Of a DNA stretch of 64,000 nt, positions 25,731-35,105 are shown piece after piece. Below the pieces are notes generated by a model that ran no database searches, was not told the DNA's origin, and saw nothing but the letters and a program-made list of their open reading frames with translations. The translations under genes were made by a program, and so were the position numbers. Source of the stretch: Aliivibrio finisterrensis_A (GTDB lineage: Bacteria > Pseudomonadota > Gammaproteobacteria > Enterobacterales > Vibrionaceae); NCBI RefSeq assembly GCF_004167675.1, contig NZ_SEZQ01000019.1; one strand, given 5' to 3'. Numbering within the stretch: position 1 is the first letter of the stretch; the number at the start of each line of letters is the position of its first letter.

Positions 25731-28310
25731 TTATGCCGCTAAGTTTTCCTTTTTTGCTCGGCGACGCTGATTAAAGCCTAGTGCAAACAGCAGAAGTAAT
25801 GTTGGTACAAATACCCACTCTTTTAGAGGACGGTCAGCATCAAGCACTACATTCTTTATTTCCCAGTCAAAATCAATTCCAGAAGCTTCGGCTGGACTGC
25901 CAAATTCAACCATATCTACAATCATTTTATTGTCCACTTCAGATAACATTAGACCCATAGAGCTAACGCGATCATCACCAGTAACTGCTCGATCATCAAA
26001 AGGTAAGCGAACTGTTTTGCTGATGACATCACCTTCGAGGTTTTGTCCTGTTACTTCTAATGTCAGTGATTGTCCCACATTTAGCTCTTCTGCTATTTGA
26101 GCGATCTCAATACCTTGATGATAATCTTTGGCTGGATAGATTTGATCCCACCAATAGCCAGGGCGGAATAGTGAGAATGTGATTAATAAAAGTAATACTA
26201 CTTCCCACCATTTAGTTTTGGTGAACCACCAACCTTGCGTTGCCGCTGAGAAGGTCAACATTGCAATGATTGAAGATATGATAGTAAGTGCTAAATGCCA
26301 CCAAGAATCAATGCCCATCAATAAAAGCTGAGTATTGAAAACAAACATGAAAGGTAAAATTGCGGTACGAATATCGTAAGTGAATCCTTGGATACCGGTG
26401 CGAATTGGGTCAGATTTTGCAATAGCAGCAGCAGCGAAAGCCGCAAGACCGACTGGTGGTGTATCATCTGCAAGTATACCAAAGTAGAACACAAATAAGT
26501 GAACTGCGATTAATGGAATAATCAGACCGTGAGCAGCGCCTAGAGTCACAATAACTGGTGCCATTAACGTTGATACAACAATATAGTTTGCCGTCGTTGG
26601 TAATCCCATGCCTAAAATTAAGCTGATCACTGCGGTAAATAACAGCATAAGAATGATGCTACCACCAGAGATAAACTCAACAAAGTCAGTCATGACTAGA
26701 CCAATACCTGTTAAGGTTACAACACCTACAACCGTACCTGCAGCAGCAGTAGCTACACCTATGCCTATCATATTTCGAGCACCAGAGACTAAGCTTTCTA
26801 GTAAATCATCAACTCCCTGTTTCACTTGTTCAACGAGATTGCCTTGCTTTGAAAAGAAAGCAATTAAAGGGCGTTGAGTCAGTAGGATAAAGATCATAAA
26901 TACGGAAGCCCAAAATGCAGACAAACCAGGAGAGAAGCGCTCTACAGTTAGACACCATACTAATACGACGATAGGCAGTAAGAAGTGTAGGCCTGATTTG
27001 ATCGTAGGACCAGGGTCAGGAACTTCAGTTAACTCTTCATCAATCGCCATCATTGCGTGCTCTTGGTATTTTGCAGATATGCTAACCAAGCCCACATAAG
27101 AGAGCAGTAATGCGATTGTTACAATCGGTGTTGCAGCATCACCGAAGACATCTTTTGTCCAACCAATACCATAGTAAACCGCTGCACTAATGACACAAAG
27201 CCCTAGAATAGTACCAGTAAAGGAAAGTAGGCTATGGACTAAGGTTGGCGTATGGCGACGTGGAAGGCCAGTCATACCTGCTTTACAAGCTTCAAGATGA
27301 ACGATGTAAAGTAGCGCAATATAAGAAATTAACGCTGGGAGTAATGCGGCTTTAATCACTTCTACATAAGAGATACCGACGTATTCCACCATTAAGAACG
27401 CCGCCGCTCCCATGATAGGTGGAGTAAGTTGACCATTAGTTGAGGCTGCAACTTCAACTGCGCCCGCTTTTGTTCCAGGAAAACCCACACGTTTCATTAA
27501 TGGAATGGTAAACGTACCAGTGGTTACTACGTTAGCAATTGATGAACCAGAAACTAAACCTGATAAGCCTGAAGCCACGACCGCCGCTTTTGCTGGGCCG
27601 CCTTTCATATGACCAAGTAGAGAGAAAGCGACTTTAATAAAGTAAGCACCAGCACCTGCTTTTTCTAGCATGGCACCAAATAAAACAAATAAGAAAACAA
27701 AAGAGGTTGATACACCTAGTGCAACGCCAAAAACACCTTCAGTTGTTAACCATAGATGTGACATTGCTTTGTTTAAACTCGCCCCTTTATGTGCAATTAC
27801 ATCTGGCATATGAGGGCCGGCAAAGGTGTAAAGTAAGAATACGGCTGCAACCACCATTAGTGGGGGGCCTAAAGCACGTCGAGTTGCTTCAAGCAACAGT
27901 ATCATACCAACAACAGAGGCAATAATATCGGGGGTTGTTGGTGCACCAGAACGCTCAGCTAATTGAGTATAGAAGATATAAATATAAGCAGCTGAGAAAC
28001 TGCCAGCAAAGGCAAGAGCCCAATCTATCGCAGGAATACGATCTCTTGGTGAGTTTTTAAGAGCAGGATAAGCGGTAAAAGCTAAAAAGATAGCGAAAGC
28101 TAAATGTATTGAGCGAGCCTCTGTATCATTGAGTATACCGAAATCAAAAATGAACGGTAAAGGGGAAGCATACCAAAGTTGGAACAGCGACCAACATAAT
28201 GGAACAAACCATAAAATACGGCCAGATAATCCTTGTGGTGAACGTGCACCAGTGTCAGATTGGGCCACCATTTCTTGCACATCTTGTGACGTATTTGACG
28301 ACTGCGTCAT
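25731..28310 (-). CDS. TRAP transporter fused small/large permease (TAXI type)
   Basis: An 859-residue inner-membrane protein fusing the 4-helix DctQ-like and 12-helix DctM-like subunits, with many helices and the motifs GLVSGSSIANVVTTGTFTIPLMK, TNGQLTPPIMGAAAF and GMGLPTTANYIV. After the last permease helices (about residue 700) a C-terminal region of the DUF3394 type contains a PDZ-like stretch (MVEFGSPAEASGIDFDWEI) before a final helix. The start at 28310 has AAGGAA; a further ATG at 28343 is less suited. The substrate is unknown; sodium-driven uptake of small organic acids is usual for the family. Confidence 0.92.
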   Translation of the reverse strand: MTQSSNTSQDVQEMVAQSDTGARSPQGLSGRILWFVPLCWSLFQLWYASPLPFIFDFGILNDTEARSIHLAFAIFLAFTAYPALKNSPRDRIPAIDWALAFAGSFSAAYIYIFYTQLAERSGAPTTPDIIASVVGMILLLEATRRALGPPLMVVAAVFLLYTFAGPHMPDVIAHKGASLNKAMSHLWLTTEGVFGVALGVSTSFVFLFVLFGAMLEKAGAGAYFIKVAFSLLGHMKGGPAKAAVVASGLSGLVSGSSIANVVTTGTFTIPLMKRVGFPGTKAGAVEVAASTNGQLTPPIMGAAAFLMVEYVGISYVEVIKAALLPALISYIALLYIVHLEACKAGMTGLPRRHTPTLVHSLLSFTGTILGLCVISAAVYYGIGWTKDVFGDAATPIVTIALLLSYVGLVSISAKYQEHAMMAIDEELTEVPDPGPTIKSGLHFLLPIVVLVWCLTVERFSPGLSAFWASVFMIFILLTQRPLIAFFSKQGNLVEQVKQGVDDLLESLVSGARNMIGIGVATAAAGTVVGVVTLTGIGLVMTDFVEFISGGSIILMLLFTAVISLILGMGLPTTANYIVVSTLMAPVIVTLGAAHGLIIPLIAVHLFVFYFGILADDTPPVGLAAFAAAAIAKSDPIRTGIQGFTYDIRTAILPFMFVFNTQLLLMGIDSWWHLALTIISSIIAMLTFSAATQGWWFTKTKWWEVVLLLLITFSLFRPGYWWDQIYPAKDYHQGIEIAQIAEELNVGQSLTLEVTGQNLEGDVISKTVRLPFDDRAVTGDDRVSSMGLMLSEVDNKMIVDMVEFGSPAEASGIDFDWEIKNVVLDADRPLKEWVFVPTLLLLFALGFNQRRRAKKENLAA

Positions 28311-28467
28311 GTACTTTTCCTTAATGATGCTCGAATTTAACACTCAATTATTAAGCATTAGATTACTGAATATAAGCCAATGTATAGGCTAGAAAGAGCT
28401 GATCTTCAAATCCGTTTTATTATTGGTAGTTATCCGTTGCATGGAAAGATCAGGGGTATTGCGAAGA

Positions 28468-28495
28468 ACCAAAGAGACCACATGGCCTCTTTGGT
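28468..28495 (-). terminator. Hairpin between TRAP receptor and permease genes
   Basis: A 9-bp stem ACCAAAGAG/CTCTTTGGT (28468-28476, 28487-28495) in the 231-base gap on the minus strand, with only a weak T tract after it. It may partly stop transcription or protect the 3' end of the receptor mRNA, so that the receptor is made in excess over the permease. Confidence 0.5.
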
Positions 28496-28541
28496 TGATA
28501 GTTACGCTACCTGTAAAGAGTAGCGCAGTGTTGAAGAAAGG

Positions 28542-29516
28542 CTATTTTAATAGACCAACTTCTTTGTAGTATTTCACAGCACCTGGGTGAAGTGGGATAG
28601 AAAGACCTGACTTAACCATGTCTTCTTTTTTCAATGTTGCAAATGCCGGGTGCAAACGCTTAAAGGTATTAAAGTTTTCAAATACCGCTTTTGCTACGCT
28701 GTAAGCCACTTCATCAGAAACATCAGAAGTTGTTACCATAGTTGCCGCAACACCAAAGCTGTTTACATCGCCTTCAGTACCGCGGTACATACCTGCTGGT
28801 ACTGTGCTGTATGCATAGTAAGGATTGTCTGCAACGATTTTATCGATTTTAGGACCGGTTGCTGACACTAGTTTTGCATCACAAGAAGTGGTAGCTTCTT
28901 TGATTGAACCATTTGGGTGACCAACCATGTAGATGAAGGCATCAATTTTATTATCACAAAGTGCTTGTGAACGCTCAGAGCCTTTTAGTTCAGAAGCGAG
29001 CTTAAAGCTATCGTTAGTCCAGCCCATCGCATCCATTACAATGCCCATGGTTGCGCGGTCACCAGAGCCAGGGTTACCAATGTTTACGCGTTTACCTTCA
29101 AGGTCCGCAACATTGTTAATGCCTGAATCGGTACGAGCGATGATGTTAAAAGGTTCTGTATGAAGAGAGAACATTGCACGCAGTTTCTTGTAAGGGCCTT
29201 GAGCTTCAAATTTGCTTGTGCCGTTGTAACCATGGAACTGCCAATCTGATTGAACGATACCAAAATCCAGTTCACCAGAGCGAATGGTATTTACGTTATA
29301 GATTGAGCCGCCAGTTGATTCAACAGAGCAGCGAACATTGTGTTCTTTACGATCTTTATTCACTAATTTACAAATAGCACCGCCAGTTGGGTAGTAAACC
29401 CCAGTCACTGAACCTGTACCTATTGTGATAAATTCCTGAGCGCTTGCTGTACCCATACCAGCTACAACCATTGCGGCAGCAACAGTTGTGGTTTTAATCG
29501 CTTTACTTAGTGCCAT
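28542..29516 (-). CDS. TRAP transporter TAXI-family periplasmic receptor
   Basis: A 324-residue solute receptor with a signal peptide cleaved after GTASA (residue 26). The mature protein starts QEFITIGTGSVTGVYYPTGG, the TAXI family signature, and includes GDRATMG. It feeds the fused permease at 25731-28310. GGAAGGGAA precedes the start. The ligand is not predictable from sequence; glutamate or other dicarboxylates are known for some relatives. Confidence 0.92.
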   Translation of the reverse strand: MALSKAIKTTTVAAAMVVAGMGTASAQEFITIGTGSVTGVYYPTGGAICKLVNKDRKEHNVRCSVESTGGSIYNVNTIRSGELDFGIVQSDWQFHGYNGTSKFEAQGPYKKLRAMFSLHTEPFNIIARTDSGINNVADLEGKRVNIGNPGSGDRATMGIVMDAMGWTNDSFKLASELKGSERSQALCDNKIDAFIYMVGHPNGSIKEATTSCDAKLVSATGPKIDKIVADNPYYAYSTVPAGMYRGTEGDVNSFGVAATMVTTSDVSDEVAYSVAKAVFENFNTFKRLHPAFATLKKEDMVKSGLSIPLHPGAVKYYKEVGLLK

Positions 29517-29860
29517 GTTATTCCCTTCCTTTATTGTATGACTTTTAATTGCATACCTTGTAATGACAAGATTAAATAAAAAATCAGTATTTATTCACTT
29601 TTAATTAAGTGTTTTCGTTTCCTGTTACAGAAATGGCGAGTAAATGATAGCAAATTAATGAGTTGCTTTTAAAATAATGTTAAATAAAAACTATCAAAAG
29701 TGTGAAATAACTAACTAATGACAGGGTTAATAATAGCTATTATCGGCTTATTAGCATCAGTTTAATAAAATTTTGAACTGTGGGAAGTGGGTAGAATGAT
29801 GAATAAGAGCACTTTATTAATTTATAAAATGCTCTGATGTTGAGAGGAATTTATTTAGGT
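29517..29860. other. 344-base gap between TAXI receptor and argR
   Basis: AT-rich non-coding DNA. It must contain the promoter of the TRAP operon (minus strand, near 29530-29700), but I cannot assign clear -35/-10 boxes. The only clear structure is the hairpin at 29806-29835 behind argR. Confidence 0.6.
29806..29835 (-). terminator. Probable argR terminator
   Basis: AGAGCA (29806-29811) pairs with TGCTCT (29830-29835), and TTTAT/ATAAA extend the stem after one mismatch. On the minus strand it is followed by TTATTC only, so it is a weak terminator. Confidence 0.5.
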
Positions 29861-30331
29861 TTAAACTGAGTATTCAAATAAGTCACACACTGAATCAAAT
29901 AATTCAGTTACATCAATCGTTCTTGTTGGGGTGATAAAAATAGTATCATCGCCAGCAACAACACCTAAAATGCCTTCGGCTTTCCCTAAAGAGTCTAACA
30001 AGCGAGCAATAAGTTGAGCAGCTCCTGGACCTGTGTGAATAACAACAAGCGCACTGTTATAATCAATATCCATTACAAGTTCACGAAGGGAGCTTGAAAC
30101 CGTAGGCACGCCAAGTTCAATTGGTAGGCAATACACCATTTCCATTTTGGCATTACGAGTACGAACTGCACCAAATTTGGTTAGCATTCGTGATACTTTG
30201 GATTGATTAATATTATCGAAACCTGCAATACGAAGTGCATCGACAATCTCACCTTGCGAACCAAATCGTTCCGCTTTAAGAATAGATTTAAATTCTTTAA
30301 CTAATCGTTCTTGCTTTTCATTATTTCGCAT
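29861..30331 (-). CDS. argR: Arginine repressor
   Basis: ArgR, 156 residues, arginine-dependent hexameric regulator of arginine metabolism and co-factor in Xer recombination. The N-terminal winged helix holds SKVSRMLTKFGAVRTRN; the C-terminal domain has the arginine-binding GTVAGDDTIF-like segment (here GVVAGDDTIFITP). It is divergent from mdh, the usual arrangement in gammaproteobacteria. A possible ARG box upstream suggests autoregulation. Confidence 0.96.
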   Translation of the reverse strand: MRNNEKQERLVKEFKSILKAERFGSQGEIVDALRIAGFDNINQSKVSRMLTKFGAVRTRNAKMEMVYCLPIELGVPTVSSSLRELVMDIDYNSALVVIHTGPGAAQLIARLLDSLGKAEGILGVVAGDDTIFITPTRTIDVTELFDSVCDLFEYSV

Positions 30332-30645
30332 ACTGTTTTGATTCTTTTTGCAATAATTCCTACTATTCTCGCATAATTATTTATCTATAACCAAATCAAA
30401 ATCGTATTTCTGTGATTAGTTACTTTTTATCAATAGACCTTTATTCTGTTGGTTAATTTGAAAGAATGGTTGTGAGGTCGGAGTAAAATAGTGATGAATT
30501 TGTAGCACGAATGGCATGTCATTGCGTAAGGTCGCAAAGCGAAGCGAATAGGATTGAATTTCATTTGAGCTTACTATAACGTCGCTTTTAGTTTGAAAGT
30601 AAATTCATAATAAAAATATACCTCTACCACTCAAGGAGAACGAAC
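30332..30645. other. 314-base argR/mdh intergenic region
   Basis: A divergent control region. It holds a candidate ARG box (30368-30385) near argR and TATAAC (30575-30580), with ATTGAA (30553-30558) 16 bases before it, as a possible mdh promoter. No gene is visible. Confidence 0.5.
30368..30385. promoter_or_regulatory. Candidate ARG box
   Basis: The core GCATAATTATTT (30371-30382) matches 10 of 12 central bases of the ArgR consensus GAATAATTATTC. It lies about 40 bases before the argR start, suitable for autorepression. Only one box is seen, while ArgR usually uses pairs. Confidence 0.4.
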
Positions 30646-31581
30646 ATGAAAGTTGCTGTTATTGGCGCCGCAGGAGGCATCGGACAAGCGTTAGCACTAC
30701 TTCTTAAGAACCGCCTACCAGCGGGTTCAGATCTTGCTCTTTATGATATAGCACCTGTAACACCTGGTGTTGCTGCAGATCTAAGTCATATCCCAACCCC
30801 TGTATCTATTAAAGGTTATTGTGGTGAAGATCCAACTCCTGCGCTTGAGGGAGCTGATGTCGTTTTAATTTCTGCAGGTGTTGCTCGTAAGCCAGGAATG
30901 GATCGTTCAGATCTATTTAATATCAATGCGGGTATTGTGAAATCATTAACTGAAAAAATTGCAGTCACTTGTCCAAAAGCATGTATTGGTATTATTACAA
31001 ACCCTGTTAATACAACAGTTGCGATTGCTGCTGAAGTACTAAAAAAAGCAGGCGTATATGATAAAAATAAATTATTCGGTGTAACAACACTTGATGTGAT
31101 CCGTTCAGAAACGTTCGTTGCAGAATTAAAAGACAAAGATCCAGGCGAGATCCGTGTTCCAGTAATTGGTGGTCACTCTGGTGTTACTATCTTACCTCTT
31201 CTTTCTCAAGTAGAAGGTGTTGAGTTTACTGCTGAAGAAGTTGCAGCATTAACCCCACGTATTCAAAATGCAGGAACTGAGGTTGTTGAAGCTAAAGCCG
31301 GTGGTGGTTCTGCAACACTTTCAATGGGACAAGCAGCGTGTCGTTTTGGCTTGTCGTTAGTGAAAGCACTCGCTGGCGAACAGGGGGTTGTTGAATGTGC
31401 TTATGTTGAAGGCAACGGTGAACATGCTCGTTTCTTCGCACAGCCAATTCTTCTTGGCAAGAATGGTATTGAAGAGATCCAATCGTATGGTGAGCTAAGT
31501 GCATTTGAACAAGAAGCACTGGAAAGTATGCTAGATACACTAAGAGGCGATATCAAAATTGGCGAAGAGTTTGTTAAATAA
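30646..31581 (+). CDS. mdh: Malate dehydrogenase
   Basis: NAD-dependent malate dehydrogenase, 311 residues, interconverts malate and oxaloacetate in the TCA cycle. The dinucleotide loop is VIGAAGGIGQ (residues 5-14), the substrate arginines lie in GVARKPGMDRSD, and the catalytic histidine is in GGHSGVT (near 177). CAAGGAG precedes the ATG. It ends with a strong bidirectional terminator facing ispB. Confidence 0.98.
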   Translation: MKVAVIGAAGGIGQALALLLKNRLPAGSDLALYDIAPVTPGVAADLSHIPTPVSIKGYCGEDPTPALEGADVVLISAGVARKPGMDRSDLFNINAGIVKSLTEKIAVTCPKACIGIITNPVNTTVAIAAEVLKKAGVYDKNKLFGVTTLDVIRSETFVAELKDKDPGEIRVPVIGGHSGVTILPLLSQVEGVEFTAEEVAALTPRIQNAGTEVVEAKAGGGSATLSMGQAACRFGLSLVKALAGEQGVVECAYVEGNGEHARFFAQPILLGKNGIEEIQSYGELSAFEQEALESMLDTLRGDIKIGEEFVK

Positions 31582-31600
31582 CTAACGAACAATATGTATT

Positions 31601-31637
31601 AAAAAAGGGCCGCTAATCAATTAGCGGCCCTTTTTTT
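31601..31637. terminator. Bidirectional terminator mdh/ispB
   Basis: A perfect 10-bp stem GGGCCGCTAA/TTAGCGGCCC (31607-31616, 31621-31630), loop TCAA, with A6 before and T7 after. It serves mdh on the plus strand and ispB on the minus strand. Confidence 0.95.
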
Positions 31638-31672
31638 GATCTTTTCTTGCTGTTTATATTCGCGAGATTATC

Positions 31673-32644
31673 TTATTTACTGCGTTTAACTGCTAAATGA
31701 GCTAACGCTTTTAATGCTTCTTTATAATCAGATTCTGGCAGAATGTTCAATTCAGCAATGGCTTTATCTGCTTCTTCATTTGCTTTTTGTTTTGTGTACT
31801 CTAATGAACCGACTTCTTTCATACAAGCTAGGATCGGTTCTAGTTTATCTAACCCATTTCCTTTTTCTATTGCTTCACGGATCATTGCTGCTTGTTCTTC
31901 ATTAGCATATTTCATTGCATGTAGTAATGGTAATGTCGGTTTTCCTTCTGCAAGATCATCCCCTACGTTTTTCCCCATGTCTTCACCATCAGAAGTGTAA
32001 TCCATGACATCATCAATTAACTGAAAAGCAGTACCTAGATATTTACCGTAGTTTTGAAGTGCGGTTTCGATCTCTTGTGGTGCATCATTCAGGATCGCAC
32101 CGATCTGTGTTGCTGCTTCAAATAGGCGAGCTGTCTTAGAGTAGATCACCTGCATATAACTTTCTTCAGTCGTATTAGGATCGTTACAGTTCATTAATTG
32201 AAGCACTTCGCCTTCAGCGATCACATTTACCGCTTCACTCATTAGACTAAGGATCTTTATGGATCCTAAGCTTGTCATCATTTGGAAAGAGCGGGTATAG
32301 ATGAAATCACCAACCAATACACTTGCTGCATTTCCGAACTCTGCATTTGCCGTTGCTTTACCGCGGCGCATGTCTGATTCATCAACAACATCATCATGCA
32401 AGAGGGTAGCGGTATGAATAAATTCAATAAAAGCGGCTGCCATTGTGTGGTCTTTGCCTTCATATCCAAGAGCTTTAGCTGATAAAATGGCAAGAACTGG
32501 GCGTAGGCGTTTTCCACCGCCGCTAACAATGTAAAAACCAAGTTGGTTGATTAACGCAACATCTGAGTTGAGTTGAGCTAAGATGGTCTCATTGACGATT
32601 GCCATGTCATCAGCCGTTAGGGCTTGAATAGCTTTAAAATCCAT
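31673..32644 (-). CDS. ispB: Octaprenyl diphosphate synthase
   Basis: IspB, 323 residues, builds the C40 side chain of ubiquinone and menaquinone from FPP and IPP. Both aspartate-rich motifs are present: HDDVVDESD (about 83-91) and LIDDVMDYTSD (about 210-220). The start MDFKAIQALTADDMAIVN has GGAAG before it and gives the E. coli length; the frame is open to 32683. Divergent from rplU, as in E. coli. Confidence 0.96.
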   Translation of the reverse strand: MDFKAIQALTADDMAIVNETILAQLNSDVALINQLGFYIVSGGGKRLRPVLAILSAKALGYEGKDHTMAAAFIEFIHTATLLHDDVVDESDMRRGKATANAEFGNAASVLVGDFIYTRSFQMMTSLGSIKILSLMSEAVNVIAEGEVLQLMNCNDPNTTEESYMQVIYSKTARLFEAATQIGAILNDAPQEIETALQNYGKYLGTAFQLIDDVMDYTSDGEDMGKNVGDDLAEGKPTLPLLHAMKYANEEQAAMIREAIEKGNGLDKLEPILACMKEVGSLEYTKQKANEEADKAIAELNILPESDYKEALKALAHLAVKRSK

Positions 32645-32804
32645 TATTCTTCCAGCAAGGTTAGGGCCTAAATCAGGCTTCATTATAATAAGTGATTAAC
32701 TAAATAATACACTAAAATGGGGTTAGCAATACAGTCGAAAATTATCTCCTTATAGCTTAATGAGCACGTCGGCGATCTTTTCATCATTTTTCTTCATTTT
32801 TGGG

Positions 32805-32833
32805 TTGTCAGATTGAAATCATTCGCGTAGAAT
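32805..32833 (+). promoter_or_regulatory. Promoter of rplU-rpmA
   Basis: TTGTCA (32805-32810), 17-bp spacer, TAGAAT (32828-32833): a near-consensus sigma-70 promoter about 80 bases before rplU. Confidence 0.75.
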
Positions 32834-32920
32834 CCACGCCCTATTGATGACAAGTTTAACGCACACCAAAATTGTTGAGTAAACAAAATAAATGGTAGTG
32901 CGAAAGTAGCGGAGTAAAAT

Positions 32921-33232
32921 ATGTACGCTGTTTTCCAATCTGGTGGTAAACAACACCGTGTAAGTGAAGGTCAAACTCTTCGCTTGGAAAAATTAGACGT
33001 TGAGACTGGCGCAACAGTTGATTTCGACAACGTTCTTATGATTGCTAATGGTGAAGAAATCACTGTTGGTGCACCTCTAGTAGCTGGCGGTAAAGTAACT
33101 GCGGAAGTAGTTCAGCACGGTCGTGGCGATAAAATTAAAATCGTTAAGTTCCGTCGTCGTAAGCATTCTCGTAAGCAGCAGGGCCATCGTCAATGGTTCA
33201 CTGAAGTCAGAATCACTGGCATCAGCGCTTAA
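32921..33232 (+). CDS. rplU: 50S ribosomal protein L21
   Basis: L21, 103 residues starting MYAVFQSGGKQHRVSEGQ, binds 23S rRNA with L20. The basic C-terminal segment FRRRKHSRKQQGHRQWFTEV is typical. AGCGGAG lies before the ATG, and rpmA follows after 17 bases. Confidence 0.98.
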   Translation: MYAVFQSGGKQHRVSEGQTLRLEKLDVETGATVDFDNVLMIANGEEITVGAPLVAGGKVTAEVVQHGRGDKIKIVKFRRRKHSRKQQGHRQWFTEVRITGISA

Positions 33233-33249
33233 TTTAAGGAGAATAACAA

Positions 33250-33507
33250 ATGGCACATAAAAAAGCTGGCGGTTCTACTCGTAACGGCCGCGATTCAGAA
33301 AGTAAACGTCTTGGTGTTAAGCGTTTCGGTGGCGAATCTGTTCTTGCAGGTAACATCATCGTACGTCAACGTGGTACTAAATTCCACGCTGGTACTAACG
33401 TAGGCATCGGTAAAGACCACACTCTTTTCGCTCTATCTGAAGGTAAAGTGAAATTTGAAGTTAAAGGTCCTAAAAACCGTAAATTCGTTTCTATCGAAGC
33501 TGAATAA
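33250..33507 (+). CDS. rpmA: 50S ribosomal protein L27
   Basis: L27, 85 residues starting MAHKKAGGSTRNGRDSESKR. Its N-terminal tail reaches the peptidyl transferase centre; it begins directly with AHKK after the methionine, so no Prp-type processing leader is present. Followed by a strong terminator, which separates it from obgE. Confidence 0.98.
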   Translation: MAHKKAGGSTRNGRDSESKRLGVKRFGGESVLAGNIIVRQRGTKFHAGTNVGIGKDHTLFALSEGKVKFEVKGPKNRKFVSIEAE

Positions 33508-33527
33508 TAACTTTATAAGTTAATTCT

Positions 33528-33555
33528 AAAGCCCTGCCAATTGGCGGGGCTTTTT
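33528..33555 (+). terminator. Terminator after rpmA
   Basis: A 9-bp stem (33530-33538 with 33543-33551, one G-T pair), loop AATT, then TTTTATTTA. Confidence 0.9.
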
Positions 33556-33564
33556 ATTTATGGA

Positions 33565-33645
33565 TAGTCACCAGTTAAGCACTCTTCATCTATAATTATA
33601 TCCATCTTTATAGATATCAATGTTAGAGTACTTAACTAGTGACTA
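33565..33645. repeat. 81-base palindromic element before obgE
   Basis: Left arm 33565-33585 and right arm 33625-33645 are inverted repeats of 21 bases with 2 mismatches (TAGTCAC... / ...GTGACTA). Inside, ATCTATAA (33588-33595) pairs exactly with TTATAGAT (33608-33615). The whole can fold into one long hairpin, with no open frame. Its structure suggests a MITE or intergenic palindrome; I see no other copy in this window. Confidence 0.7.
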
Positions 33646-33802
33646 TATTAATATATACGTAGCGTAAAGATCATTGACGATCAACGATTGAGACCTTATT
33701 CACTGGTCTACAGTAAATCAGCCGTACTTGATATTCGAATGCCTTTTTATGTAAGTGCTTTTGATTATTAATAAGTACCAACGCTACAGCTCGGAGAAGA
33801 AA

Positions 33803-34975
33803 ATGAAATTCGTTGATGAAGCGACAATTAAAGTAGATGCCGGTGATGGCGGTAATGGTGTAGTTAGCTTTTGGCGTGAAAAATTCGTAGCTAAAGGCGG
33901 CCCTGACGGCGGTGATGGCGGCGACGGTGGCGATGTTTACCTAGAAGCGGATGAAAACCTAAATACACTTATCGATTATCGTTTTAATCGTTTTTATGAC
34001 GCAGAGCGTGGTAAGAATGGTAGCGGTGGTAACTGTACTGGTAAGCGTGGTGAAGACATTACGTTGAAAGTGCCTGTAGGTACACGTGCTATTGATATCG
34101 ATACTGGTGAGAAAGTTGCAGAACTGATGACTCACGGTATGAAGGTGATGGTTGCTAAAGGCGGCTGGCATGGTTTAGGCAATACACGTTTTAAATCATC
34201 AGTAAACCGTGCTCCTCGTCAAAAGACATTAGGAACAAAAGGTGAAGTACGTGAACTTCGTCTAGAGCTTCTTCTTCTTGCTGATGTAGGTATGCTTGGT
34301 TTACCAAATGCGGGTAAATCTACGTTTATTCGTGCGGTATCAGCAGCAAAACCAAAAGTAGCCGATTACCCATTTACAACATTAATCCCTAGTTTAGGTG
34401 TTGTACGTGCTCGCGGTAACAAAAGCTTTGTTGTTGCCGATATCCCTGGTCTAATTGAAGGTGCTGCTGATGGCGCAGGCCTAGGTGTACGTTTCTTAAA
34501 ACACCTTGAGCGTTGTCGTGTACTGCTTCATGTAATTGATATTCTTCCAATTGATGGCAGTGATCCTGTACAAAATGCATTAACTATCATTGATGAGTTA
34601 GAGCAATACAGTGAGAAAGTAGCGGGCAAACCACGTTGGTTATTATTCAATAAAACCGATCTTCTATTAGAAGAAGAAGCGGATGAAAAGATCAACGAGA
34701 TCTTAGAAGCACTTGCTTGGGATGATCGTCACTTTAAGATTGCAGCAGTAAGTCGCACAGGTACTCAAGAAGTATGTGATGAGCTGTCTGACTTTATGGA
34801 TACTCTACCAAAAGAGATTCAAACAGATGAAGAGAAAGCGGCTGATAAAGTTGACTTCATGTGGGATGATTACCATAAAGACGCAATGTCTGGTCAACAC
34901 GTTGTTACTGAAGATGATGACGATGACTGGGATGATGAAGAAGATGACGGTCACGTAATTTACGTTCGTGACTAA
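33803..34975 (+). CDS. obgE: GTPase ObgE/CgtA
   Basis: Obg, 390 residues as in E. coli, binds the 50S subunit and links ribosome assembly to growth and ppGpp. The glycine-rich Obg fold covers residues 1-158 (KGGPDGGDGGDGGDVYLE), then the G domain with G1 GLPNAGKST (166-174), G3 DIPGLIEGA and G4 NKTD. The tail is strongly acidic (DDDDDWDDEEDD). The ATG at 33803 has GGAGAAG; the open frame from 33755 is not used. No promoter is obvious; a palindromic element precedes it. Confidence 0.97.
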   Translation: MKFVDEATIKVDAGDGGNGVVSFWREKFVAKGGPDGGDGGDGGDVYLEADENLNTLIDYRFNRFYDAERGKNGSGGNCTGKRGEDITLKVPVGTRAIDIDTGEKVAELMTHGMKVMVAKGGWHGLGNTRFKSSVNRAPRQKTLGTKGEVRELRLELLLLADVGMLGLPNAGKSTFIRAVSAAKPKVADYPFTTLIPSLGVVRARGNKSFVVADIPGLIEGAADGAGLGVRFLKHLERCRVLLHVIDILPIDGSDPVQNALTIIDELEQYSEKVAGKPRWLLFNKTDLLLEEEADEKINEILEALAWDDRHFKIAAVSRTGTQEVCDELSDFMDTLPKEIQTDEEKAADKVDFMWDDYHKDAMSGQHVVTEDDDDDWDDEEDDGHVIYVRD

Positions 34976-35005
34976 TTCAATCTGCTTCTATTACAGATAA
35001 TAATA

Positions 35006-35032
35006 AAAAACCGCACTTGTTGCGGTTTTTTT
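35006..35032 (+). terminator. Terminator after obgE
   Basis: CCGCA (35011-35015) with TGCGG (35021-35025), extended by A/T pairs, loop CTTGT, then T7. Confidence 0.9.
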
Positions 35033-35105
35033 GTATTTAAATCAGTAAACATTATATCGAAATGATTAGAATGGGTTTTAATTTAATAAATCATTGCGAA
35101 TAAAC

